This document shows positions 41,331 to 48,982 of a stretch of DNA of 64,000 bases, piece by piece (within the stretch, counting starts at the first letter, position 1; each line of letters opens with the position of its first letter). Made by a program: the position numbers and the translations under genes. The DNA is from Streptomyces sp. A 4/2 (GTDB taxonomy: Bacteria; Actinomycetota; Actinomycetes; Streptomycetales; Streptomycetaceae). Below the pieces are notes generated by a model. The model ran no database searches. It had not been told where the DNA came from and worked only from the letters and a program-made list of their open reading frames with translations. The DNA lies in contig NZ_CALNVW010000024.1 in assembly GCF_940670765.1 (NCBI RefSeq), positions 29,269-93,268 on the forward strand. Direction: 5' to 3'.

Positions 41331-42758
41331 ATGCCCAACATCGTATTTATGCGTGCTCATAAGTCTGCCTCCGTCCTCTCCGCGTCGATCGCCGTGGCGT
41401 GCGCCGCCGCGCTCGCTCTCCCGTTCGCGGCGCCGGCCGGTGCCGCGTCCCCCGCCAGGCACGCCGGTACGCCGGACACGGCGGTCCCCGGCTCCACCCG
41501 GTCGCTGAGGCTCACCCCGCTCGCCTCCGACCGGTCCGCGGGCGCCACCGCCGGTGCGGAGCTGTCCGAGCAGCACGTCAAACCGTTCTCACTGCTCGGC
41601 GTGGTCTGGAACGACCGGCACGCCGAACTCGACGGGACCGTCCAGGTCCGCACCCGGCACGTGGGCTCCACGGCCTGGTCCGGCTGGCAGGACGTCGAGA
41701 CCCACAACGACGACCACGCCGCCGACACCGGTACCGCGGAGGCCGACGCACCCGGCGTGCACGGCTCCACCGCACCGCTCTGGGTGGGCAACTCGGACGG
41801 CGTCCAGGTCCGCGTACGCCCCGCCGCGCCCGCCGCCCCGGCGCGTACCGGGGTGCGCGGCGCCTCCGTACGGCCCACGGCCGCCCCGCTGCCCGCGGGC
41901 CTGCGGCTGGACCTCGTGGACCCGGGGCCCGACCCCGGTCCGCAGCAGTCCGCGGACGACCGCACGACGTCCGGCGCCGACGAGGGCAACGGTCCCGCGG
42001 CGGACACCGGGCAGGAAGGGGACACCGGGGTGGCCGCCGGATCCGGGGACACCCCCGCGCTCGCGCCGGAGGGCCCCACCGAACTGCCCGCGCTCAGCAA
42101 GGCGGACACCGAGGCCGAACTCGCGGCCTCCACCGGCCGGCGGGCGGACACCTTCGTGGGGCCCCGGCCGCGCATCGTGACCCGCAGCGGCTGGGGCGCC
42201 GACGAGAGCATCCGCGAGTCCCAGTTCCTCTACACGAACACCGTGAAGGCCGCCTTCGTGCACCACACGGCGACCGGCAACAACTACACCTGCGCACAGG
42301 CGCCCTCGCTCATGCGGAGCATCTACCGCTACCACGTGAAGAGCAACGGCTGGCGGGACATCGGCTACAACTTCGTCATCGACAAGTGCGGGAACATCTA
42401 CGAGGGCCGGGCCGGCGGGGTGACCAAGGCCGTCATGGGCGCGCACACCCTCGGGTTCAACACGGACACCACCGGCATCGCCGTCCTCGGCACCTTCACC
42501 TCGGCCGATCCGCCCGAGGCCGTCGTCAGCGCGCTCGCCCACCTCAGCGCCTGGAAGCTCGGGCTGACCGGCGCGGACCCGAGCGGCCGGACCACGCTGG
42601 TGTCCGGCGGCGGCAACCGCTACCCGAAGGGCACCGACGTCAAGCTCGATGTGATCTCCGGACACCGCGACGGGTTCGCGACCGACTGCCCCGGGGAGCG
42701 CCTCTACCAGGAACTCCCCGCGATCCGGGACGCAGCCGCCGACCTCCAGGGCCGCTGA
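41331..42758 (+). CDS. Secreted PGRP-type N-acetylmuramoyl-L-alanine amidase
   Basis: A 475-aa protein. Signal peptide about 1-40 (SASIAVACAAALALPFAAPAGAAS), an N-terminal beta domain about 60-170 (VVWNDRHAELDGTVQVRTR), a Pro/Gly/Asp-rich linker, then the peptidoglycan-recognition amidase domain from about 285: RSGWGADESIR, AAFVHHTATGNNYTC (zinc His), YNFVIDKCGNIYEGRAGG, AHTLGFNTDTTGIAVLG, and SGHRDGFATDCPG (zinc His and Cys). With the Cys ligand it should be catalytic, cutting the glycan-peptide bond. ATG at 41331 opens the signal peptide; 41349 is an alternative. Confidence 0.93.
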   Translation: MPNIVFMRAHKSASVLSASIAVACAAALALPFAAPAGAASPARHAGTPDTAVPGSTRSLRLTPLASDRSAGATAGAELSEQHVKPFSLLGVVWNDRHAELDGTVQVRTRHVGSTAWSGWQDVETHNDDHAADTGTAEADAPGVHGSTAPLWVGNSDGVQVRVRPAAPAAPARTGVRGASVRPTAAPLPAGLRLDLVDPGPDPGPQQSADDRTTSGADEGNGPAADTGQEGDTGVAAGSGDTPALAPEGPTELPALSKADTEAELAASTGRRADTFVGPRPRIVTRSGWGADESIRESQFLYTNTVKAAFVHHTATGNNYTCAQAPSLMRSIYRYHVKSNGWRDIGYNFVIDKCGNIYEGRAGGVTKAVMGAHTLGFNTDTTGIAVLGTFTSADPPEAVVSALAHLSAWKLGLTGADPSGRTTLVSGGGNRYPKGTDVKLDVISGHRDGFATDCPGERLYQELPAIRDAAADLQGR

Positions 42759-42829
42759 CCCGCCCGCCGGACGGCCGGACCGCCGACCGGTCCGTACGGC
42801 CTGCCCGCAACGGCCCTTCACCGTCTGCA

Positions 42830-42862
42830 TACACTGGCCAGCCGGTTAGGACAGGTCCTAAC
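42830..42862 (+). promoter_or_regulatory. Promoter -10 and palindromic element upstream of manC-like gene
   Basis: TACACT (42830-42835) looks like a -10 hexamer; about 10 nt later comes the palindrome GTTAGGAC-AG-GTCCTAAC (42845-42862), placed at about +3 to +20 of the transcript and 32 nt before the GTG start. Either a repressor operator at the start site or a 5'-UTR hairpin. Confidence 0.5.
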
Positions 42863-42894
42863 GGCCCGCCCCAGCAGGAAGCAGAGACGTCAAG

Positions 42895-43977
42895 GTGACA
42901 GAAGCGATTCTCCTGGTCGGTGGCAAGGGCACGCGGCTGCGACCGCTCACGGTCAACACGCCCAAACCGATGGTCCCCGCGGCCGGAGTCCCCTTCCTCA
43001 CCCACCAGTTGGCACGCGCGCGGGCCGCCGGGATCGACCACATCGTGCTCGCCACCTCGTATCTCGCCGAGGTCTTCGAGCCGCACTTCGGCGACGGGTC
43101 CGCCCTGGGCCTGCACCTGGAGTACGTCACCGAGGTCGAGCCGCTGGGCACGGGCGGCGCCATCCGCAATGTCGCCGGACGCCTGCGCTCGGAGCCCGGT
43201 GATCCCGTCCTCATCTTCAACGGGGACATCCTCACCGGCCTGGACATCGAAGCGCTCGTCACCACCCACGAGACCTCGGGCGCGGACGTCTCCCTCCACC
43301 TGACCAAGGTCGAGGACCCGCGCGCCTTCGGGCTGGTCCCGACGGACGACACCGGCCGGGTGACCGCCTTCCTGGAGAAGCCGCAGACCCCGGAGGAGAT
43401 CGTCACCGACCAGATCAACGCGGGCGCCTACGTCTTCACGCGCTCGGTCATCGACACGATCCCGACGGGCCGCCCGGTCTCGGTGGAACGCGAGACCTTC
43501 CCCCAGCTGCTGCGCTCGGGCGCCCACCTCCAGGGCATGGTCGACTCGACGTACTGGCTCGACCTGGGCACCCCGCAGGCCTTCGTACGCGGTTCGGCCG
43601 ACCTGGTCCTCGGCCATGCGCCGTCCCCCGCCGTGCCCGGCCGCTGCGGCGACCGGCTGGTGCTGGACAGCGCCACCGTCGCCCCGGACGCCAAGGTGAC
43701 CGGCGGTACGGCGATCGGCGAGGGCGTGGTCGTCGGCGCCGGGGCCACGATCGACGGCAGTACGGTCCTGGACGGCGCGGTCGTCGAACCCGGTGCGGTG
43801 ATCACCGATTCGCTGATCGGTGCCGGAGCCCGGATCGGCGCCCGCTCGGTGCTGACCGGCGCGGTCGTCGGGGACGGTGCGCGGGTGGGCGCGGACAACG
43901 AGCTGCGCGCGGGCATAAGGATCTGGTGCGGGGCGGTCCTGCCGGACGGTTCCGTGCGTTTCTCGTCCGACCAGTAG
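42895..43977 (+). CDS. manC: NDP-sugar pyrophosphorylase, probable mannose-1-phosphate guanylyltransferase
   Basis: A 360-aa enzyme predicted to make GDP-mannose from GTP and mannose-1-phosphate. Nucleotidyltransferase motif LLVGGKGTRLRPLTVNTPKP at the N-terminus, LGTGGAIRNV, FNGDIL (metal Asp) and AYVFTRSVID; the C-terminal third is a left-handed beta-helix of hexapeptide repeats (ATVAPDAKVTGGTAIGEGVV). The S. coelicolor orthologue I recall is SCO3039. With manA and manB further on, all three steps from fructose-6-P to GDP-mannose are in the window. Glucose specificity cannot be excluded by eye. Confidence 0.9.
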   Translation: MTEAILLVGGKGTRLRPLTVNTPKPMVPAAGVPFLTHQLARARAAGIDHIVLATSYLAEVFEPHFGDGSALGLHLEYVTEVEPLGTGGAIRNVAGRLRSEPGDPVLIFNGDILTGLDIEALVTTHETSGADVSLHLTKVEDPRAFGLVPTDDTGRVTAFLEKPQTPEEIVTDQINAGAYVFTRSVIDTIPTGRPVSVERETFPQLLRSGAHLQGMVDSTYWLDLGTPQAFVRGSADLVLGHAPSPAVPGRCGDRLVLDSATVAPDAKVTGGTAIGEGVVVGAGATIDGSTVLDGAVVEPGAVITDSLIGAGARIGARSVLTGAVVGDGARVGADNELRAGIRIWCGAVLPDGSVRFSSDQ

Positions 43978-43980
43978 CCT
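43975..43980 (+). promoter_or_regulatory. Candidate -10 hexamer TAGCCT for leaderless alkA-like mRNA
   Basis: TAGCCT overlaps the manC stop codon and lies 7 nt before the GTG at 43988. Confidence 0.45.
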
Positions 43981-43987
43981 CTACGGG

Positions 43988-44881
43988 GTGGCAGGACGTT
44001 TCATCGCGAGGAGCGGCCCCGTCGACCTCGCCCTGGTCCTCGGGGTGCTCCGCCGTGGCCCGTGGGACCCCACGTACCGGATGACGCCGGACGGCGCGGT
44101 GTGGCGGGCCAGCCTGACTCCCGAAGGACCCGGCACGCTGCGGATCACCGCGGACGGCGCCGAGGGCTGGGGTCCGGGCGCCGACTGGCTGCTGGACCGG
44201 CTGCCCGCGCTGCTGGGCGAACTGGACGACCCGTCCGCGTTCGTACCGCGCCACCGGCTGGTCGCCGACGTGCACCGGCGCCGCCCGCAGCTGCGGCTCT
44301 GCCGCACCGGTCTGGTCCTGGAGTCGCTGATCCCGTCGGTCCTGGAGCAGAAGGTCACGGTCGACGAGGCCTACCGGGCCTGGCGCCTGCTGCTCCGTAA
44401 ATTCGGCGCACCGGCGCCCGGTCCGGCCCCCGCACACATGCATGTCATGCCCGACCCGCGCACCTGGGCGCTCATCCCGTCCTGGGAGTGGCACCGCGCG
44501 GGCGTCGACAACAAACGCGCGTCGACGATCCTGCGGGCGGTCCGGGTGGCGCGCCGGCTGGAGGAAGCGGCGACGATGCCCCCGGCCGAGGCCGCCCGCC
44601 GACTGGAACTGATCCCCGGCATCGGCCCCTGGACCTCGGCGGAAACGCTCCAGCGCGCCGTCGGAGCACCGGACGCGGTGACGGTCGGCGACCTGCATCT
44701 GCCGGGAATCGTCGGCTACGCGCTGACGGGCCGCCGGGGCGTCGACGACGACGGGATGCTGGAACTCCTGGAACCGTACGCGGGCCAGCGCCACCGCGCG
44801 GTCCGGCTGATCCTGCTGACGGGGCGGGTGCCGGGGAGGCGGGTACCGAAGATGCCACGGACGGACATCGCGCGGCTGTGA
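43988..44881 (+). CDS. DNA-3-methyladenine glycosylase 2 family protein (AlkA-like)
   Basis: A 297-aa DNA repair glycosylase. The helix-hairpin-helix is LIPGIGPWTSAETLQRAVG (about residues 208-226) and the catalytic aspartate lies in VTVGDLHLPG just after; the N-terminal TBP-like domain (WRASLTPEGPGTLRI) and the QKVTVDEAYRAW helix fit the AlkA family. No Fe-S cysteines. Removes alkylated bases. Starts 10 nt after manC; TAGCCT over the manC stop may drive a leaderless transcript of its own. Confidence 0.9.
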   Translation: MAGRFIARSGPVDLALVLGVLRRGPWDPTYRMTPDGAVWRASLTPEGPGTLRITADGAEGWGPGADWLLDRLPALLGELDDPSAFVPRHRLVADVHRRRPQLRLCRTGLVLESLIPSVLEQKVTVDEAYRAWRLLLRKFGAPAPGPAPAHMHVMPDPRTWALIPSWEWHRAGVDNKRASTILRAVRVARRLEEAATMPPAEAARRLELIPGIGPWTSAETLQRAVGAPDAVTVGDLHLPGIVGYALTGRRGVDDDGMLELLEPYAGQRHRAVRLILLTGRVPGRRVPKMPRTDIARL

Positions 44882-44887
44882 GGTCAC

Positions 44888-44964
44888 ATTCCAGCCCTGC
44901 CGGGGGGGGACTGGAATCAGCCCCTCCGGCGTTTGAGGAGCGGGGTGCGGGGCGGAGCCCCGAA
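44888..44964. repeat. Streptomyces intergenic repeat element with two hairpins
   Basis: Contains AGCCCCTCCGGCGTTTGAGG, a sequence recurring between genes in many Streptomyces genomes (from memory). It is flanked by ATTCCAG / CTGGAAT (44888-44917) and followed by GGGGC-GGA-GCCCC (44949-44961). Lies between convergent alkA-like and fbiB genes, where it may also terminate transcription. Confidence 0.7.
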
Positions 44965-44989
44965 ACACAGGCGCCGCCCCGCTCCAAGC

Positions 44990-46306
44990 TCACCGCACCG
45001 CGATGAACCCCTCCACGTCCCGCTCGGCCCGTTCCGCAGGAGCACCCGCCGGACGTCCGATCGCCACCGCCCCCATCGGCTCCCACTCCGCAGGCAGCCC
45101 CAGCACCTCGCGCACCACGTCCCGGCAGAACATCGTCGAGGAGACCCACGCCGATCCCAGCCGCTCACCCGCCAGCGCCACCAGGAAGTTCTGCACGCCC
45201 GCACCGGTCGCCACGGTGAACATCTCGCGCTCCGCCGCGTCCCGCCGGGGGTCCCCGTAGGTGTGCGAGCCGTCCAGCACCATGCAGGGCACCGCCAAGT
45301 ACGGTGCCCGCCGCAGTACTTCACCGCGGCGCACCCGCTTGGCGACGGACTCCTCCGACTTGCCGTCGCGCCGCAGGTCCTCGATCCAGGCGTCCCGCAT
45401 CGCGTCGAGCAGCCGGGTGCGCGACTCCGCGGACTCCAGGAGTACGAAACGCCACGGGGCGGTGTGGTGCGGGGCCGGGGCGGTGACGGCCGCCGCGACC
45501 GCGCGGCGCACCGCGCCCGGGTCCACCGGATCGTCGGTGAACTCACGGACGGTACGCCGCTGGGTGACCGCTTCCCTTACCGCCTCGGACGTACCGAGCC
45601 GGAACATGTCGTCGGCGGCGACCCGCACCATCGCACGGGCACCTCCGTCCTGGTCCTCCCCTTCGCCCTCGCCGTGAGCCGTGACGACGTGCGGCAGGCC
45701 GCGCACCACGGCGACCGGCAGGCCCGCCGCCTTGCCCTTCACCAGGTCGCCCGCGGCGGCCAGTTCATCGGCGGTGGCGACGACGGTGGCGCTGAGCGGA
45801 TTGCCGTACGCGTCCTGGCCGCCGCGCAGGTCGTCGAGCACCCGCACCCCGGCGGCCCCGATCGCCACATCGGTGAGGCCGTTGCGCCAGGGACGCCCGA
45901 AGGTGTCCGTGACGACGACGCCCACCTCGACGCCCAGCGTGTCCCGCAGCTCCCGGCGGATGACCCGCGCCGAACTGTCGGCGTCCTCCGGCAGCAACAG
46001 CACGGTCCCGGCAGGGGTGTTGGAGGCATCGACACCGGCGGCGGCCATCACCAGGCCCTGCTTGTTCTCGACGATCCGGAGGGCGCCGCGCCGCGCCACC
46101 ACCCGTACCGTCTCCGCGTCGATCGCCGCCTCGCGGTCCTGGGCCTGCACGATGCGGCCCTCGGCCTTCGAGACGATCTTGGAGGTGACGAGGACGACAT
46201 CGCCGTCCGTCAACTCCGGCGCCGCCCCGGCGATCAGCTTCGCGAGATCGTCGCCGGGCTGCACCTCGGGCAGCCCGGGTACGGCCCAGACGCGGTAGGA
46301 CGTCAC
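44990..46306 (-). CDS. fbiB: F420 biosynthesis bifunctional protein FbiB
   Basis: A 438-aa two-domain enzyme of coenzyme F420 synthesis. Residues about 1-230: gamma-glutamyl ligase (CofE-like; GDDLAKLIAG, VVLVTSKIVSKAEGR, FGRPWRNGLTDVAIG). Residues about 245-438: FMN-dependent nitroreductase-type domain (QRRTVREFTDDPVDPGAVRR ... APHHTAPWRFVLL ... NFLVALAGERLGSAW), which in mycobacterial FbiB reduces dehydro-F420 and enables poly-glutamylation. The GTG start overlaps the fbiA stop by 4 nt. Confidence 0.95.
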   Translation of the reverse strand: MTSYRVWAVPGLPEVQPGDDLAKLIAGAAPELTDGDVVLVTSKIVSKAEGRIVQAQDREAAIDAETVRVVARRGALRIVENKQGLVMAAAGVDASNTPAGTVLLLPEDADSSARVIRRELRDTLGVEVGVVVTDTFGRPWRNGLTDVAIGAAGVRVLDDLRGGQDAYGNPLSATVVATADELAAAGDLVKGKAAGLPVAVVRGLPHVVTAHGEGEGEDQDGGARAMVRVAADDMFRLGTSEAVREAVTQRRTVREFTDDPVDPGAVRRAVAAAVTAPAPHHTAPWRFVLLESAESRTRLLDAMRDAWIEDLRRDGKSEESVAKRVRRGEVLRRAPYLAVPCMVLDGSHTYGDPRRDAAEREMFTVATGAGVQNFLVALAGERLGSAWVSSTMFCRDVVREVLGLPAEWEPMGAVAIGRPAGAPAERAERDVEGFIAVR

Positions 46307-47259
46307 ACCCGCACCTCCTCGGCCAGGGCGAGCGCCTCGCGGGCCATCGCCGCGGTGGTGTCCGGATCGGTCATCATCAGCGGCACGGCCCGGCAACGGA
46401 TGCCCGCCTCCTCGACCCTGGCCACCGACGCGGCGTCGACGGTGTCGACCAGCCAGCCGTCCAGCAGACCCGAGCCGTAGTGCTCGGCGACCGCCGCGGC
46501 CGTGGACTCGACGCCGACCGCGGCGAGAACCTTGTCGGCCATCCCGCGCACGGGTGCGTCCCCGACGATGGGCGAGAGCCCGACGACCGGTACCCCCGCG
46601 TCGGCGATCGCCTCGCGTATCCCGGGCACCGACAGGATGGTGCCGACCGAGACCACCGGGTTGGACGGCGGGAAGAGGATCACGTCGGCGGCGGCGATGG
46701 CTTCGAGGACGCCCGGCGCGGGCTTGGCCTGTTCGGCGCCCACCGGCACGACGGCCTGCGCCTCGACCGAGGCCCGCAGCCGCACCCAGTACTCCTGGAA
46801 GTGGACGGCCTTGCGCTCGCCGTCGACATCGACGGCGACATGCGTCTCGACGCGGTCGTCGGACATGGGGATGAGCCGCACGCCGGGCTGCCACCGCTCG
46901 CACAGCGCCTCGGTGACCGCGCTCAGCGGATAGCCCGCGCCGAGCATCTGGGTACGGACGATGTGCGTCGCGAAGTCACGGTCGCCGAGGCCGAACCACT
47001 CGGGTCCCACGCCGTACGCGGCGAGTTCGCTCTTGACGGTGAAGGACTCGTCGGTACGCCCCCAGCCCTGTTCCTCGTCGATGCCACCGCCCAGGGTGTA
47101 CATCACCGTGTCGAGGTCGGGGCAGACCTTCAACCCGAACAGATGAATGTCGTCACCGGTGTTGCCGATGACGGTGATGTCCGCGTCAGGCGCGGCCTGC
47201 TTGAGGCCACGCAGGAATCGGGCACCACCGATGCCTCCGGCCAGAACCACAATGCGCAT
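46303..47259 (-). CDS. fbiA: 2-phospho-L-lactate transferase FbiA/CofD
   Basis: A 318-aa enzyme that joins the phospho-enolpyruvyl or lactyl group to Fo to build the F420 core. N-terminal VVLAGGIGGARFLRGLKQAA and VIGNTGDDIHLFGLKVCPDLD are diagnostic, along with the YWVRLRAS and ILFPPSNPVVSVGTILSVPG segments. First gene of fbiA-fbiB, the same order as in mycobacteria (Rv3261-Rv3262), and likewise next to a whiB gene. Confidence 0.95.
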   Translation of the reverse strand: MRIVVLAGGIGGARFLRGLKQAAPDADITVIGNTGDDIHLFGLKVCPDLDTVMYTLGGGIDEEQGWGRTDESFTVKSELAAYGVGPEWFGLGDRDFATHIVRTQMLGAGYPLSAVTEALCERWQPGVRLIPMSDDRVETHVAVDVDGERKAVHFQEYWVRLRASVEAQAVVPVGAEQAKPAPGVLEAIAAADVILFPPSNPVVSVGTILSVPGIREAIADAGVPVVGLSPIVGDAPVRGMADKVLAAVGVESTAAAVAEHYGSGLLDGWLVDTVDAASVARVEEAGIRCRAVPLMMTDPDTTAAMAREALALAEEVRV

Positions 47260-47325
47260 GAAGACAGTGTGTCAGGCGGAGCCTCATCGGATGAGGGGTG
47301 GTGGCCGGGGGACCGGGCGGGCCTG

Positions 47326-47817
47326 TCAGGTGGCGACGGCGACCGGGGCGCACTGCGGGCTGTGCATCGGCATCGTGGTCAGGCCCGGGTAGTACACGTG
47401 CAGGCTGACCGCGGGCTCCAGGGAGTCGTTGACGACCTCATGGGCGTAGCCGGGTGCGAAGACCCGCTGCGCGCCCGCGGTCAGTGTGTGCCTGCCGCGC
47501 TCGGTGCGTTCGGTCAGCCGGCCGTCGAGGACCGTGAGCACACCGGACGACGGACCGTGGTCGTGCAGTCCGCTGCCCTGACCGGGAACCCAGCTCAGCA
47601 GCCAGACCTCGTACCCGGGCCCCTCGTGCAGCCGGTGGTACCAGCGCGAGACGGCGTCGTACCTGACGAGGTGCTGCCACCGGCCGCGGTCGGCGGCGAG
47701 GGAGCGCGCGAGTCCGGCGAACTCGGCCACGGTGGCCGGGTGCTCGCGGGCGGGCTGGAGCAGGTGCTGGACGGCGAGGATGTCGCCGGCGATCTGGAGG
47801 TCGCTGTCGCTGTTCAT
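47326..47817 (-). CDS. Cysteine dioxygenase (type I, cupin)
   Basis: A 163-aa cupin enzyme that oxidises L-cysteine to cysteine sulfinate with Fe(II) and O2. The facial triad histidines lie in SGLHDHGPSSGVLTVLDGRL (first two) and VFAPGYAHEVVND (third), with WYHRLHE and YEVWLLSWVPGQ typical of bacterial enzymes. GAGGAA lies about 13 nt upstream of the ATG. Its leader contains a polycysteine ORF, which points to control by cysteine supply. Oriented as fbiA but separated from it by 66 nt. Confidence 0.92.
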   Translation of the reverse strand: MNSDSDLQIAGDILAVQHLLQPAREHPATVAEFAGLARSLAADRGRWQHLVRYDAVSRWYHRLHEGPGYEVWLLSWVPGQGSGLHDHGPSSGVLTVLDGRLTERTERGRHTLTAGAQRVFAPGYAHEVVNDSLEPAVSLHVYYPGLTTMPMHSPQCAPVAVAT

Positions 47818-47936
47818 GATGCGGGGGTTCCTCGGCAGTGAAGTGCTGGGGTGTCGCAGAAATGTGCAGAACGTACGGAACGTGACGTGCGGAGCAAGCA
47901 GTCAGGACTGCGGAGAGACGCTGGAGCGCGGAGGCA

Positions 47937-48023
47937 TCAACAGCTGGAACAGCAACAGCACGCCTGGACAGCGCTACGGAACCCACGGGCGTGGGTCGCG
48001 GAGAACGCTGCGGTCGCTGGCAT
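47937..48023 (-). CDS. Polycysteine leader peptide upstream of cysteine dioxygenase
   Basis: A 28-codon ORF (ATG to TGA) ending ...AVQACCCCSSC-stop, with four successive Cys codons (TGC TGT TGC TGT) and a fifth just before the stop. Ends 119 nt before the cysteine dioxygenase start. No ribosome site; a TTGACA box 17 nt before a weak -10 puts transcription start at or near the ATG, so it may be leaderless. Such polycysteine short ORFs are known cysteine-responsive attenuators in mycobacteria, where they precede sulfur genes; here the target is a catabolic gene. Confidence 0.72.
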   Translation of the reverse strand: MPATAAFSATHARGFRSAVQACCCCSSC

Positions 48024-48030
48024 GAGGTCT

Positions 48031-48059
48031 AGGAGAACGGCTCGCGTTCCGACTGTCAA
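48031..48059 (-). promoter_or_regulatory. Candidate promoter of the leader-cysteine dioxygenase transcript
   Basis: TTGACA at 48054-48059 (minus strand), a 17-nt spacer, TCTCCT at 48031-48036, and 7 nt to the leader ATG. The -35 is perfect; the -10 is poor. Confidence 0.45.
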
Positions 48060-48372
48060 CTCAATGACCGATATGGCGGTAATGATTCACCTCATCCGGT
48101 TACTCCGCCCGGCGGGAGGTTTGCTCTCGGAGTGTTGCGGAGATGTGGCGCAGCAAGCCCCGTCGCAAACGTCGCGACGGCCTCGTAATCGGACTGTGAT
48201 CTGAATCGCTTCGGAGCGCAGGGCGTAACGGGACCGACCTCGGCGGAGTCTCTCTCCAGGAGGGGGCGTGGGTATGGGCCAGTGGCATGTGTCAGGTTTT
48301 TAGTGATTTGAACACTTTCCGCATAGCCTTGGTTCCGCAGAGTGAATAAGGGGCCCAATAGCAGATCTCGGC
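48060..48372. other. Intergenic region between cysteine dioxygenase leader and whiB promoter
   Basis: About 310 nt with no recognised gene. More AT-rich than the surroundings toward the whiB side. It probably carries regulatory sites for whiB, which in S. coelicolor has two promoters (established for whiB in general), but I cannot place the second one with confidence. Confidence 0.5.
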
Positions 48373-48402
48373 TTGACTGGCCCGTATCCACACACTTGTA
48401 AT
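48373..48402 (+). promoter_or_regulatory. Candidate whiB promoter (TTGACT-N18-TGTAAT)
   Basis: TTGACT at 48373, 18-nt spacer and TGTAAT at 48397-48402 would start transcription about 66 nt before the whiB ATG. Confidence 0.4.
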
Positions 48403-48474
48403 TTCACTCGTGTCGTTCGGCCGAAATCGGTAGCGACAGCAACACGGGGACGCAAAGACGGACAAGGGGCGCAC

Positions 48475-48738
48475 ATGACCGAGCTGTTCCAGCAACTGCT
48501 GGTCGAGGACGCGGATGAGGAATTCGGCTGGCAGGAGCGTGCACTGTGCGCCCAGACCGACCCCGAGTCCTTCTTCCCCGAGAAGGGCGGTTCCACCCGT
48601 GAGGCCAAGAAGGTCTGCCTCGCCTGCGAGGTCCGGTCCGAGTGCCTTGAGTACGCCCTCGCCAACGACGAGCGATTCGGCATCTGGGGCGGTCTGTCCG
48701 AGCGTGAACGCAGGCGGCTGAAAAAGGCTGCTGTCTAG
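48475..48738 (+). CDS. whiB: WhiB, [4Fe-4S] developmental transcription factor
   Basis: An 87-aa protein, the same length as S. coelicolor WhiB. Four cluster cysteines (ALCAQTD, then KKVCLACEVRSEC, the CxxCxxxxxC arrangement), the G(V/I)WGG turn in FGIWGGLSERERRRLKKA and a basic C-terminal helix. WhiB acts with WhiA and binds the vegetative sigma factor to start sporulation septation. AAGGGG lies upstream of the ATG. Position beside fbiA/fbiB matches whiB2 in mycobacteria. Confidence 0.96.
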   Translation: MTELFQQLLVEDADEEFGWQERALCAQTDPESFFPEKGGSTREAKKVCLACEVRSECLEYALANDERFGIWGGLSERERRRLKKAAV

Positions 48739-48982
48739 TCACTTGGCCACATGAATTGATCGCCTAAACGGCACAAGACCGACACAGGTCGGTACGGAGC
48801 AACCGGTCCGCCGCCCGTCCCCCGACGACGGGCGGCGGACCGCTGTCCGAGGCAGCCGTTAGTGTGGGGCCCCGTCCGCGATGCACCAACGTCCCCACGG
48901 GGCGCGTGCGTCCACCGCATCCGCACAGCGCCTTCCGGGGGAGAACGACCCCCGGACCCCGGCCGGAGGGGCCCGTACCTCG

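Noticed and set aside
47438..47986. 182-codon minus-strand frame overlapping the cysteine dioxygenase
   Set aside because: Out of frame with the enzyme and without motifs; it only shares the leader region with the real gene.
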